64,000 nt of DNA from Parastagonospora avenae f. sp. tritici 18332-5 (Eukaryota; Ascomycota; Dothideomycetes; Pleosporales; Phaeosphaeriaceae), in the NCBI GenBank assembly GCA_022559985.1, contig JAFJTR010000085.1:62001-126000 (forward strand), given 5' to 3'. Below the pieces are notes generated by a model. The model saw nothing but the letters and a program-made list of their open reading frames with translations, made no database searches and was not told the origin of the DNA. A program made the translations under genes and the position numbers. Positions 32,271-42,919 of this stretch are shown one piece after another. Positions within the stretch are counted from its first letter, which is position 1, and the number at the start of each line of letters is the position of its first letter.

Positions 32271-35200
32271 CCCGCATCCTCGCTATCCTCGCCGCCACCC
32301 ACCGCGCCTTGGCGCCAGTCTTCCAGTTCCTGGCCGCATGGTTTCGTATGTTGTTCCACTATCCCATCGTCGCCTTGCAGACACTCTACTGCTTCGTAGA
32401 GGCCATGTCTGTAAAGACGCACTTCATCATCGTGGAGTGCCTCTTCCTCTCTTTCGTCTTCTCGTTCTTTGCCTTGGTGTTCATCTTTGCCATTGCGAAC
32501 GATCGCCACAAGGCCAAGGCAGAGAAGATGCTCAACGAAGAGATTCGCTTTCGTGAGGATCAGCACAACCGACAGGTTGCCGACAAGGAGAACCAGCGCC
32601 TTCGTCATATTGCTGACAAGGAGGCATGTCACCTCCGCCAAGTCCAGGAGATTGAGACGCGCGAGGATCTTATGATAGGCATTGTGTCGGACAAATTCAA
32701 GGACGATCAAATCCACGCTACAGTTCTCAAGAGGCTCAGCGAGCTGGTGACTCTCCAGGAAGTCGACCAGGCGATCGAGCGACACATGAAGGTTACCTCC
32801 GGCTCTACGGAACCACCACCGGGCCCATACCCGGCCGTCTCCGACACAATGACCGCTTTCTCACAAGATATTGGTGTGCATATGCAACTTCAGATCAATA
32901 AGGCCGTCTCGCGTGGGTATGAGCAGCTCAAGACTTCGACTCCGCTTTCCTTCTCTCGCATCCAGTCTCAAGATACCACGAGCACGCCACCTACATCACA
33001 GAAGTCGCCACTGAGCGTATCCTCAGTGAGCAGCGTGGAGCCGACACCGATTTTTCCGTCCAAGAACGCGCTGAGCTTCTCGAGTGTCGTGGCTCAGGAC
33101 ACCGCACCTGTTGTTGCTGCGAAGCCCGTGCTATCGCTGTCGTCCGTCTCGAGCCAGGAGACTAAGCCTCTTGACGTCTCCCGGCGAAAGCTCCCAATTG
33201 ATACCATCGTGTCGCAGAGCACGCTACCAGAGCAAGCCCAGCTCCCGAAGCTGTCGATGAGCAAGATCGAAGCTGTCTCCATTTCTCCTCTGGAAGTGGC
33301 ACCAGCCCCGCTGGTCCTTTCCAATATCAAGACAGTACTTAAGCAAGCCCCAGTTCCATGCCAAGCTACCGCCGATGCGGCTGAAGCAAAGGAAGTCGTT
33401 GCGCAGCTTCTTGCTGTTATCGACGGTTTGAAGACAGGCTTGGGAAACTTGGAAGGTCTTCAAATACAATGCATCACCTTCGACATGGATGGTCTGAAGC
33501 ATGGCGAAGCGGCTTCATTACTCAAGGAGTTCAAGCGGAGGATCAACATGCTATTCTTTGGATACGCCCAGAATGAAGATGCGGCTCGTTCAGAACTTCA
33601 CCTTGCGACATCGGAGAACGACGGACTGAATTCAGGGATCGATGGATTGAAGTCGGAGAATGTTGAGAAAGAGGAGGTAGCACTTTCAGAGCTACGTATC
33701 GCGACATCAGAGATCGATGGTCAGAAGTCGATGATTGATGGCCAGAAGTCGGAGGTCGATGGATTGAAGTCGGCGATCGTCGAACTGAAGTCAGAGATTG
33801 GTGGTCAGAAGTCAGAGATCGATGAAAAGAAGTCAGAGATCGGTGGATTGAAGTCAGAGATTGATGACCAAAAGTCAGATGCCGATGGATTGAAGTCGGA
33901 GATTCTCGAACTGAAGTCGGAGCTCGGAATTTACGCTGGCATCTCCGCCACCTTGCAGTGCGACTACGACGAAGATCTCGAGCGGTTCGAGCAGCAACTC
34001 GCGGGGCAGGCCGAGCAAGAATTTGAGGCCGATGAGGTCACGACTCCTGTCATGACTGGTCTTGCTGCAAGTGCCGCCCCTTTCGCACCGGTGCTGTCTC
34101 CTCCTGAGATTAGTGTCCCAACTCAGGCACACGTTGCGGCCGTCATCGAGGAGCCTATCAAGGCGCTGTCTCCTCCAGCTACAGTCGAGAAGAAGATTGC
34201 GACTCCCCCTCCGACTGGCCTTCTCACGAGCTCTTTCGCTCCTGAACTGTCTTTGAAGTCTCCGAACTTCCCTGCGCCGGTTCAGACACCCACCAAAGTC
34301 AATGCGAACGTTTCTACACCCACCAAAATCGAGGCAAAGATTTTTGCACCAAGTATAGTCGAGCACAAGGTTGCGAGCTCCTCCGGGACTGGCCTTTCCG
34401 CGAGCGCTCACGCTTCCGGGGTGTCTTCGAAGCCAATGAGCGTCCCTGACCCAGTCCAGACACAGACTGCGACCGTGGTGAAGGCTGCCACGCCAACTCG
34501 TTCGACCCCAAAGATCGAGGTTACCAAGACGGTTGAGAACGGAACCCACTGCAATGTCTGCGATGTGATGGTCACGATCAGCATGGAGAAGCATGCAGAG
34601 GATCGCCATGGTTACTGTGTGATATGCAATCAGATGGTCCCAGGAGACTGGACCAACAACCGATTCTCATATGACAAGCACAAAGAGCTGTGTCGCACCA
34701 CCTTCAAGCCTAAGCCAGAGGTCAAGACTCCCGCGACGCCCAAGCCTACCGCGGCTACATCAAAGACACCGGCACGCACCCCAAAGTCACCAGCCACCCC
34801 TGCGACCAGCGAAACCACCAAGACCTTCGTATGTCGCCACTGTCACGAGGATGTGATCGCGCCTGTCATCAACACACGCGAAGGCCACCAGATCGGCGAC
34901 TTCTCCAAACACAACATTACCTGCCGGAGCGAGCGGACGTACATCAAGTTCCACTGCGTAAACTGCGGCATGGGCGTCACCAACACTGACCAGTTCCATG
35001 CCGAGCATAGGGCGACGTGTCAGAAGGAGACGAGCAAGACTGGCAACTTCCGGGCCTTCGACATGAAGATAGGTTTGCGCATTGGAGAGTCCACGGAGGG
35101 CTTGCCGCCTATGACACCGCGGGCCATGATGGGACGGACAGATGGTGGTAGGGTCACTAAAGCGCCGGCGAAGGTTCGGGGACCGATGCCTGGATCGCAG

Positions 35201-35335
35201 CACTCGACGCCGGTGAAAGGTTCGACGACTAAGAAGCCGCGGGCTGAGCGCGAGGCTTCGGTACCTCGTGGTCGTGGAGGTGCGTCGTCTTCGCCGGCGC
35301 AGCCGCAATGGGAGGGCAAAGTGATCAAGTACTAG
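32216..35335 (+). CDS. Large membrane-anchored coiled-coil protein with C-terminal zinc fingers
   Basis: One uninterrupted exon of 1,039 residues. The N-terminus has amphipathic and hydrophobic helices with one clear membrane span at about 68-93 (FIIVECLFLSFVFSFFALVF). A charged helix follows (ANDRHKAKAEKMLNEEIRFRED...). Residues 240-380 are Ser/Pro/Thr-rich with repeated LSxSSVxSQxT motifs. Residues about 467-571 are near-perfect seven-residue repeats of the type SEIDGLK, a long coiled coil. The C-terminal third is Ala/Pro/Lys-rich and contains Cys/His clusters: CNVCDVMVTISMEKH, CVICNQMVPG...HKELC, CRHCHEDV...HNITC and CVNCGMGV...HRATC, probably zinc-binding. The overall architecture suggests a tether or scaffold; no known orthologue recognised. 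Large antisense frames opposite are shadows. Confidence 0.82.
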   Translation: MILLNHNLAQPHHLDYYTARILAILAATHRALAPVFQFLAAWFRMLFHYPIVALQTLYCFVEAMSVKTHFIIVECLFLSFVFSFFALVFIFAIANDRHKAKAEKMLNEEIRFREDQHNRQVADKENQRLRHIADKEACHLRQVQEIETREDLMIGIVSDKFKDDQIHATVLKRLSELVTLQEVDQAIERHMKVTSGSTEPPPGPYPAVSDTMTAFSQDIGVHMQLQINKAVSRGYEQLKTSTPLSFSRIQSQDTTSTPPTSQKSPLSVSSVSSVEPTPIFPSKNALSFSSVVAQDTAPVVAAKPVLSLSSVSSQETKPLDVSRRKLPIDTIVSQSTLPEQAQLPKLSMSKIEAVSISPLEVAPAPLVLSNIKTVLKQAPVPCQATADAAEAKEVVAQLLAVIDGLKTGLGNLEGLQIQCITFDMDGLKHGEAASLLKEFKRRINMLFFGYAQNEDAARSELHLATSENDGLNSGIDGLKSENVEKEEVALSELRIATSEIDGQKSMIDGQKSEVDGLKSAIVELKSEIGGQKSEIDEKKSEIGGLKSEIDDQKSDADGLKSEILELKSELGIYAGISATLQCDYDEDLERFEQQLAGQAEQEFEADEVTTPVMTGLAASAAPFAPVLSPPEISVPTQAHVAAVIEEPIKALSPPATVEKKIATPPPTGLLTSSFAPELSLKSPNFPAPVQTPTKVNANVSTPTKIEAKIFAPSIVEHKVASSSGTGLSASAHASGVSSKPMSVPDPVQTQTATVVKAATPTRSTPKIEVTKTVENGTHCNVCDVMVTISMEKHAEDRHGYCVICNQMVPGDWTNNRFSYDKHKELCRTTFKPKPEVKTPATPKPTAATSKTPARTPKSPATPATSETTKTFVCRHCHEDVIAPVINTREGHQIGDFSKHNITCRSERTYIKFHCVNCGMGVTNTDQFHAEHRATCQKETSKTGNFRAFDMKIGLRIGESTEGLPPMTPRAMMGRTDGGRVTKAPAKVRGPMPGSQHSTPVKGSTTKKPRAEREASVPRGRGGASSSPAQPQWEGKVIKY
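33619..33929 (+). repeat. 21-bp coding tandem repeat (heptads)
   Basis: About fourteen diverged copies of a 21-bp unit (GATCGATGGATTGAAGTCGGA type) encode successive heptads SEIDGLK, SEIDDQK, SEILELK and similar. The periodicity in DNA and protein coincide, so the coiled coil has grown by unit duplication. Confidence 0.85.
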
Positions 35336-36721
35336 GGGGAGGAGTACAGGATGAGATGGAAGAGATTGAATGCCCCGATTGGATGGCTCTGGATCAAGAT
35401 TGGATACAAGTAACGCAAGACATTAGGCTTAATGAATACAATACCAATGGAATGAAAATTTGAAAAGAACATTGAAACTATCCCCCCTGCTTATTGTATG
35501 TGATGACTATGTTCTTGAGATCCGCACTGCTAACATGAACGTTGAAAAGCTGTCCTGTGTACATCCAGCCTCACACCGACCACGATAAAACCTTTGCATT
35601 GGATATAAGTTACGTACGTCTTGCCACAAGGTCAAAGTACCCAGATGGTCCGAGGAGTTCGTTGACACACAGATTACTGCCAACGCTGGCATGAAGTGAT
35701 CAAAAGATCGCCACGAACCATCCATCGGCAGATGTTGACTCCACATATCGTATGACTGACGGCTGCGAGTGTTATTGTACTCGTGTTGTGCAAGCAACGC
35801 TTCTCGAAACTCGTGGCCAGCTACTCAAACTTTGGTACTATAGAAGATTCCGAAGAGCGACGCGGTTCGACATGGTGATGCCTTGTGATTGTACGAAAGA
35901 ATCGGACCGGCAATGAATGGATGGTGAGGCTTCGGGAGTCTGGATAGATGACCTCGAGACAAAGGAGCCAGCAGTACAAATGTCGAAGACTAAGTTGGAT
36001 GTCCTTAGTTCATAGCAGGTGATAGCAAACTCATTATCAGAACATCATTTTCGAAGATGTGAGGCAGGGGCGTTGTCCAGATGAGGATGGCTGGGATGAG
36101 CGTTGGGTGGTGGACCGTGCGCTGATAACAGAAGGATTGATTGGTTAGCGTATTAAGGGGATCAATGTTTCCAAGGTTTCGGCTATCTCGCAGTCTGCTC
36201 AAGGCGTACCTTGCAGAACCACGACAAATCTCACCACCACAGCTTCATCCATCGCCCTTCCATCAATTCTTCTATCGGTACAATAATTTCCACCGTACCG
36301 AAAAATCATGTATCGCCACTATCACCTTCCCAACTGATATAGAGCGGCCATTTGCAATCGGAGCGGAACCACTAAAATGCCTTGTTTAACCGGGAGGAGT
36401 CCTGGGCGGCGACGCTGCAAGTCTTGACACCTGCTCGATGCGGCAACTGGTATGCTGGTGTCATTTTAGATCCGTGCTGTGCCATCAGGCCCACTGCATC
36501 AAGTGCATTTAGGGCACAGTACATAAACTCTTCTTCCGCCACAATGATGGGTTAGGAGCTCTTGTGCTTTCGTCTATTTCAGTTGCACGACGTCTTGTTG
36601 CTCTGCATCTGCGGGGAACTCCACAACTTGATCTGAGCATCGGAGCAAGTAATTGCACCGCAGCTCTATCAGCACCTCGTACAGTCAATCCGAATCAGCC
36701 GACCTTGGTGTCTTTGTCAAC
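35336..36721. other. Gene-free stretch
   Basis: About 1.4 kb with short frames without ATG or protein-like composition. It should contain the promoter of the DPP IV gene. Confidence 0.45.
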
Positions 36722-39122
36722 ATGCGCACTTTCGCTTTCTGCGCCGCGGCGCTGCCGTTGATCAGTGCCATCACGCCACCCCGCTTCCCGCATCAGCCGC
36801 TCGGAAACGGCACGAAGCGTCTTACCTACAACATCACTACCGACGCTCCTGGACAACTGTCAGCCTCAGCCCGCTCATTCAGCTGGGTCGGAACTGGTGC
36901 CGATGGCGACTACATCTACACTGGTAGCAATGGAGATTTCCTGTTCGAAAACGTCGCCACTGGCAAATCGAGCACTTTCCTCTCTGCCGACAAAGTTCCG
37001 GCGGACTACCATGATTACTCCATTGCGCCCGATGCCGAGCATGTGCTTTGGTCTGTCAACTACACCAAGCAGTACCGCTACAGCTACTTCGCCGATTTCT
37101 TGATCCAAGATGTTGCAAGTGGAGAGACGAAGCCGCTAGACCCCGCTCTTGCTGGCGACATCCAGTATGCTGAATGGAGCCCTGTGACGCCTGGGCAGAT
37201 TGCATTCGTGAAGGGTAACAACCTTTACATGTGGAACAACGGTACCATTTCGCAAATCACCACGAACGGTGGCCCAGACTGGTTCAGTAAGTTCTCATCA
37301 AACCACACGTGACGACTCATCTAACATGATGTCAGATGCTGTACCAGACTGGGTTTATGAGGAGGAGATTTTCGGCGACCGTTACACTCTGTGGTTCTCC
37401 CCTGACGGCTCCAAGATTGCTTTCCTCACCTTCAACGAGACTGGCGTTGGCAACTTCCGCATCCCGTACTATATCGACGACGGTGCCGAGTATGTGCCAG
37501 TCTACCCCAATGAATTGGACCTCCGCTACCCCAAGGTCGGCACCAAGAACCCTGTCGTCGGCTTCAATATCCTTGATGTTGAGTCGGGCGAGGTCAGCAA
37601 TGTCCCGATTGACGCCTTCCCAGAGGACGACCTTGTTATTGGCGAGGTTGCATGGCTTACCGAGGGTAACAGCCTCGTTACTTACCGCGCGTACAACCGT
37701 GTTCAGGACCTGGAGAAGCTCGTCCTAGTCGATGTTGACGCCTTGTCTTCCAAGGTCACCCACGAGCGCGACGGAACCGATGGCTGGCTCGAGAACAACA
37801 TGCAAATCCGCTACATCGGCCCAGTCTCGAGATCCAACTCGACCTACCGCAACTCCAGCGCCGAGTACTACTTGGATGTCTCAGACGAGAGTGGCTGGAA
37901 GCACTTGTACCTCTTCCCCGTCGAGGGTGGCGACAAGATCGCGCTCACATCTGGAGAATGGGAAGTGCTCGATGTTCTGAAGGTCGACTACAAGCGTGGT
38001 CTTGTCTACTTTACCTCCACCGAGCACCACAGCACTGAGTCGCATCTCTACTCTGTCAGCATCACCACCGGCGAGAAGAAGGCACTTGTCGATGACAGCG
38101 TGTCCGCATCATGGACTGGTTCTTTCTCGTCTGGTGGCTCCTACTATGTCACTCGCTACGCCGGACCTGATGTTCCCTACCAGGAGCTGTACTCTATTAA
38201 CTCTACCACTCCCATTCGCACTATCGTCGATAACAAGCAGTTGTTCGACAGGCTCGCAGAGTACGCACTCCCCAACATTACCTACCTTGACATGGCTCAT
38301 CCTTCCGGCTTCACCCTGGACGCTATGCTCCGCCTGCCACCGAACTTTGACCCCAGCAAGAAGTACCCTCTTATTCTCATCCCATACGGTGGTCCCAATG
38401 CCAAGGAAGTCACCAAAGCCTTCAACCCTCTCAACTGGAAAGCTTACATCGCCTCTGATTCCGAACTTGAGTACGTGACTCTTACCGTCGATGGTCGTGG
38501 TACCGGACGCAAGGGCCGCAAGTTCCGTTCCACCGTTACTTCCAACCTCGGCGAGCTCGAAGCTGAGGACCAGATTTGGGCCGCTAAGGAACTTGCCAAG
38601 AACTCTTGGATCGACAGTGAGCACATCGGTATCTTCGGCTGGTCGTACGGTGGCTACCTCTCCGCCAAGGTCGTTGAAGTCGGCGACCCCATCATCTCCT
38701 TTGCCTGCATCACCGCCCCTGTCTCCGACTGGCGCTTCTACGACTCCCTCTACACCGAGCGCTACATGAAGACCCCCACCATCAACCCCGAGGGCTACAA
38801 TCGCTCGCGCGTGCACGACGCCTCCGGCTTCAAGAAGATCGCCGGCGGTGTTGTCATTCAGCACGGAACCGGCGACGACAACGTGCATTTCCAGAACGGC
38901 GCTGCGCTCGTCGACTTGCTCATGGTTAACCGCGTTACTCCAGAGAAGATGATCAACACTTTCTTCACCGACAGCGACCACAGCATTAACTTCCACAACA
39001 ACGGCAAGTTCTTGTACAGGCAGTTGAGCAAGAAGCTGTTTGATGAGAAGGCGAGGAAGGGAGATAGTAAGGGTGGACATCAGTGGAGCAAGAAGAGGGG
39101 GCTGAGGAGGTTTGAGGAGTAG
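36722..39122 (+). CDS. dpp4: Secreted dipeptidyl-peptidase IV (S9B family)
   Basis: Two exons, 36722-37286 and 37336-39122, with a 49-bp intron. The junction restores GPDWFNAVPDWVYEEEIFGDRY, the conserved DPP IV block that includes the Glu-Glu pair binding the substrate amino terminus. The product is 783 residues with a signal peptide of about 16 residues (MRTFAFCAAALPLISA) and many N-x-S/T sites, so it is secreted. An eight-bladed propeller region is followed by the alpha/beta-hydrolase domain: nucleophile Ser625 in GWSYGG, Asp702 in GTGDDNVHF and His737 in DSDHSI. The spacing is that of the animal enzyme. It removes X-Pro or X-Ala dipeptides from the N-terminus of peptides outside the cell. 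There is no N-terminal membrane anchor, which separates it from vacuolar DapB/DAP2 types. Confidence 0.96.
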
Positions 39123-39836
39123 TTGGTGGGATATTTAGTTTTTGAATGATAATGTTTTAGTGTTGTAATGTTTCTTGGTGCTGCTCGGTGATGAACTGCA
39201 AAATGACGGACTGGGTCTAGGAATCTTCACAATAAGTGTTACAGCTGTAACACACCAGCGCCGCTGACTTTCAAGTATCCTTAGCTCCTTGCTTCTCCAG
39301 TGCTGCTCCATCAGTGACCATAATAGCCGATGATTCTTGCGAGCGCCCCGCGCTTCTTTCACTCTAGCCTTCAATATTCTCATTTCGTCCTAGCTTGGGC
39401 ACCATCTCGCAACTGGTTCTCGTATCCTCAACTTCTAATGCTACGTGCTATAATTGAGATCTTGCTCGCCATTGCGTACAGCGGTGTGTATTACCTGTTT
39501 TACGGGAAACTTTGCAGGTGGCACGGTTAGTGGATGTCATTAGCGGCAAAGCGGCCAAATGACAAAGTGAAAGTCAAGATATGTGTTTGACGCACAGACA
39601 ATCACAAACGCCTGCTCTTGCGCAGGGCAAAGTCCAACTATTGCTTTTGAAAAGCTTGACGTGCGCAATTTGTACGCCAAATTCTGCGTTGTGGTAAAAA
39701 GCTTTTTCTTCTCACTTCCATATTGCGGCCGTCACCAGCAGCAGCAACAATCAACCGTACCAGATCAAGTACTAAATCTTCAACCAGATCATCGAACAAG
39801 ATTTCGGCGCCTACCGATAAGTCATCGCCTTCTGAG
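39123..39836. other. Intergenic, one doubtful small ORF
   Basis: About 700 bp. A 66-codon frame with ATG at 39330 ends in a hydrophobic stretch (LLMLRAIIEILLAIAYSGVYYLFYG), but nothing else supports it. Remaining sequence unremarkable. Confidence 0.35.
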
Positions 39837-40322
39837 ATGTCAACTCCTCCCATCAAAACCGAGAAGTCAACACCCCCCATCAAAATCGAGCTGTCAACAA
39901 CCCACATCGAAACCGAGACATCGCTAGCAGCCAACATGTCGACCACCCCAACCACGCCATCAACCTCAACCGCGCTGTCAATCCCACCCGGTCCGTCAGC
40001 CCCAACCCCACCGCGCCTCATCAACCCCCTAACCTCCCTCCCCATCATCCACCCCGCGGAAGCCGAGCTCCTCTTCCATGCCGCCGCCATCCGCTACGCG
40101 CGCATCCCGCACGAGAACCTGCGCCGCATCTGCGCCGATGCGGGCGCCGCTATGAGGCACTGCGATCCGTCGTTTGGGTTTGAGACGCTGCTGCAGGTGT
40201 GGATGGAGAAGTTGGAGGTGGAGAAGAAGATCTGGCAGGAGGAGAAGAGGGTGAGTAGAGAGAAGGATCGTAGGGAGGGGGCGTGGGGGAGTGCGAGGGT
40301 TTTGTGGTTGGATGAGCAGTAG
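39837..40322 (+). CDS. Small unknown protein, tandem family member 1
   Basis: From the ATG at 39837 the frame gives 161 residues; a second in-frame ATG at 39936 would give a 128-residue form lacking the repeats. The N-terminus is three 9-residue repeats (STPPIKTEK, STPPIKIEL, STTHIETET), then a Ser/Thr/Pro-rich segment. The C-terminal 85 residues share a pattern with the next two genes: INPLT, then an Ala-rich helix EAELLFHAAAIRY, and WMEKLEVEKKIWQEE. No known domain recognised. The three genes lie head to tail within 2.4 kb. Confidence 0.6.
   Translation: MSTPPIKTEKSTPPIKIELSTTHIETETSLAANMSTTPTTPSTSTALSIPPGPSAPTPPRLINPLTSLPIIHPAEAELLFHAAAIRYARIPHENLRRICADAGAAMRHCDPSFGFETLLQVWMEKLEVEKKIWQEEKRVSREKDRREGAWGSARVLWLDEQ
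39840..39920 (+). repeat. 27-bp coding tandem repeat, three copies
   Basis: Three consecutive 27-bp units, diverged at several bases, encode the nine-residue repeats at the N-terminus of family member 1. Confidence 0.85.
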
Positions 40323-40796
40323 GAGAGAACGTTGAACTCAAAAATTGAGCAACGCTGTGATTTTGGCTGGGAGTTGGGGTTTGCCTGTTCAAAAGGGAAG
40401 GGGTATGGACGACGGACACGAACTATGGTCTTGTGCGACCACGTGGCTCTGAGCAGATGAAACTATCACGAGAATACTCCACTCAAATGATCATCAATTC
40501 GATTCTTGCTCGCGAGTATTTAGTTTCCATCGAGACGTCAGTTTTCCACCACCCGTGAATGCGTGACGCTGGAAGCAAATTTACATGCGGCCAGAGTGAT
40601 GTAGCAATGTGCGCGGCTCCAACATGACAACTCGCATTGTCGCGGCCACAACCATCTAGCAAGCTTGCGCAAACATCAAACAGCTGCGTGTAATTATTTC
40701 CCAGGTTATGTATCAAAGCCTTCTCGCACCACTCTAGTTTCTCACCGACCTCACTCCACCCCTACATTCACACATAACACACTACAACGCAACACG
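40323..40796. other. Intergenic between family members 1 and 2
   Basis: About 470 bp. A pyrimidine/CA-rich leader (CATTCACACATAACACACTACAACGCAAC) precedes the ATG of member 2, a common fungal leader composition. Nothing else seen. Confidence 0.4.
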
Positions 40797-41135
40797 ATGC
40801 CCTCCCAACGCGCACCCCGCGGCATAATCAACCCGATAACCAACACCGAAGTTTGCCACGTCAGGGAAGCCCAGTACTTCTTCCAGGCCGCAGAAGTATA
40901 CTACAAGGCTCACAAGCAATCGGAGTGCACGGATGCGTTTTATGCGCTGGAGAGAGTGCGATATGACGGACCGGAGGTGCTGAAGGAGATGATAGCGGAG
41001 TGGTTGGAGAAGTTGGAGGGGGAGAGGGAGAAGGCTGGGGAGTTGGCGGTGGAGAGGAAGAAGGCTGAGGAGGGGACGGTCGATGGGGAGGGGGAGAATG
41101 TTGAGGAATTGGAGGAAGAGTGGGAGGAGGTCTAG
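40797..41135 (+). CDS. Small unknown protein, tandem family member 2
   Basis: A 112-residue single exon from the ATG at 40797 (ACACGATGCC). The family pattern is clear: IINPITNTEV, EAQYFFQAAEVYY and EWLEKLEGEREKAGEL. The C-terminus is an acidic, glutamate-rich tail. It is smaller than member 1 and lacks its N-terminal repeats. No signal peptide or membrane span. Function unknown. Confidence 0.62.
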   Translation: MPSQRAPRGIINPITNTEVCHVREAQYFFQAAEVYYKAHKQSECTDAFYALERVRYDGPEVLKEMIAEWLEKLEGEREKAGELAVERKKAEEGTVDGEGENVEELEEEWEEV

Positions 41136-41904
41136 GGATTAGTGGAGAGAGGGAGGAGATTGAGGGCAAGAAGTGAGATTTGGGCACAGATGGAGAGGAG
41201 TCTTCGGGAGCAGTGTTTGATGAAATTCATGGGGTAGCAAAGGCGATATGTAGATGGTCACGGTCACAAAGAGATTTGAACATCACATAAACACCCACCA
41301 ATCCCACTCCTCTCACTATATATCCAACTTCGTTTAACTCTCTCTCTCATCAAAACAACCAACAGGTTGGCGCGATCAGGTGGGACATCAGACTTCGGAA
41401 GCGTAGGACTCAAGCCTTATAAGTCTTCTTTTTCTTGACACTTGAAGGGTGATTACAAAAGTCGGTGGGCGAGGGTTTGATTCCTCGTCTGGGTAGTCAA
41501 TCGCGTGGTGGGGTCAGGGGTTATATTTTTTGGTGCTTTTTTGCGACTTTCACCTTAACGACATACAAAGTAACGTTGTTAGCACATGTTTTTGCGCTTA
41601 CGTATCCTGAATTAATTGCTCTAATTACTTGTGTTAAAGATGCGATGTCTTTAGGCCGAAAGGGGAAAATCATTGTAACTAGCGGGATTGTGTGCCCGCT
41701 TGCCACACAGATGTGAATATGATTGCAAATATTGTAGAACGAGAAGTCATGTGTGGTTGTCACATTCATGCCTTGTAGCAAACAGTGTGTTGTCAATGCA
41801 TACATAAGTTGTTAACCTTCCCGAAGTTCTAATCATAACTGTTGCTCACTTCCATCAACATCTTTCCTGCCGAACACACGACAGCCTGCCAAACACACGA
41901 CAGC
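41136..41904. other. Intergenic between family members 2 and 3
   Basis: About 770 bp. A stretch near 41475-41510 superficially resembles a tRNA T-arm but was rejected. No gene seen. Confidence 0.4.
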
Positions 41905-42207
41905 ATGCCAAACCTACTCATCAATCCTATCACAGAGACACCTGTGGTCAGCTACGAAGAAGCGGCCTTGTTTTTCATGGCTACACGTATGCATTACAGC
42001 ATGCAGGCAGATAATAAGTTGTATGCAGACATAAAGCAGGCTTGTGAAAAAGCTAGACAAGCGTTTGCCGCTGCGGGTCCTGAAGGACCGCCACCATTGG
42101 ACAAGTTGGTGGATGAGTGGGTGATTAAGCTGGACGCGGAGAAAGCAATAATGGAGCGAGAGCAGGCGAGACAGGAGGCAGCGGAGGCGAACTTGAAGGG
42201 TGTGTAG
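41905..42207 (+). CDS. Small unknown protein, tandem family member 3
   Basis: A 100-residue single exon. LLINPITETPVVSYEEAALFF aligns with the other two members, and WVIKLDAEKAIMERE matches their C-terminal W-x-x-KL-x-x-E-K block. The middle is helical and Ala-rich. The ATG at 41905 follows the leader; the frame extends upstream only through a TTG. The absence of a disordered N-terminus makes it the clearest view of the minimal domain. Confidence 0.62.
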   Translation: MPNLLINPITETPVVSYEEAALFFMATRMHYSMQADNKLYADIKQACEKARQAFAAAGPEGPPPLDKLVDEWVIKLDAEKAIMEREQARQEAAEANLKGV

Positions 42208-42919
42208 AGCGTTGGAGCAGTGAAGGGCGACGAGGTTCCGATGGATGAATTAGCCCAGAGTAATGGCATTTCAGACGCGTGGTCCGACTTATTTGACGAA
42301 CGATACAAGTGGTGACATGAATCTCGTACACAAATAAAACGTTTTCTACATTCGGGACTCCTCAAAGTTTGATAATTTGTGTGAGCGACGACTAGCGCTA
42401 GACTCTTTGTGCACTAGTAATGTTGTGGAGGTCATAAGTGGAAGCATTGAATGTGATTGACCATACAGTCTGTTGTAAGGATGAAGGTGAAGTTGATTGC
42501 GGATGCTCAACCCCGCCACACCCTCCTTCTCCAAAGAGCCTAGCGTGAATTAACCCTGTGATGAACGTCATCGGTCCTTTTCTAGCCTATCTCACCTGTC
42601 TCCGCCTTTAACACCATTATACGCACCCATTAATAACGTCACTTCTACCACTAGGGACTGATCGAGAGGAGGCTCGGATGGCCGCTGCCGCCTTTTGCAC
42701 GTTCGTTGGGGCGACGGATCTGGGGTTGGTTCGTCGAGACAGGGGTCGTGATAAGGATGTGTGGAACCGAGGGTATGATAGGCAATCTTGCAGACGATGT
42801 CGGCAATGGATCGAGGGGCGGAGGGATGTATGACGGTATAAGAAAAAGTATAAAAGATGCGGATCGTCGCGAAAGCCGAGTTGTTTCTTGCTACGTGGCC
42901 AGCTACAAGTCTCGCAACG
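42208..42919. other. Intergenic, promoter of the transporter
   Basis: About 710 bp. No gene recognised; the overlapping minus-strand frame at 42592-43134 is opposite the transporter start and looks like a shadow. Confidence 0.4.
42849..42856 (+). promoter_or_regulatory. TATA box of the allantoate-permease-type gene
   Basis: TATAAAAG lies 71 bp upstream of the ATG at 42920. Transcription should begin about 30 bp downstream, which excludes the in-frame ATG at 42857 as the start and supports 42920. Confidence 0.5.

Noticed and set aside
33875..34609. 244-codon minus-strand frame rich in Arg and Cys
   Set aside because: Antisense of the Pro/Ala/Lys-rich part of the large zinc-finger gene.
38109..39080. 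323-codon minus-strand frame opposite the DPP IV gene
   Set aside because: It is the antisense shadow of a GC-rich, strongly biased coding region; residues are repetitive Val/Ala/Gly with no motif.
41470..41512. tRNA-like T-arm (GAGGGTTTGATTCCTCG)
   Set aside because: The loop lacks the TTC of the consensus, the stem only pairs with an eight-base loop, and no acceptor, D or anticodon arms fit upstream.
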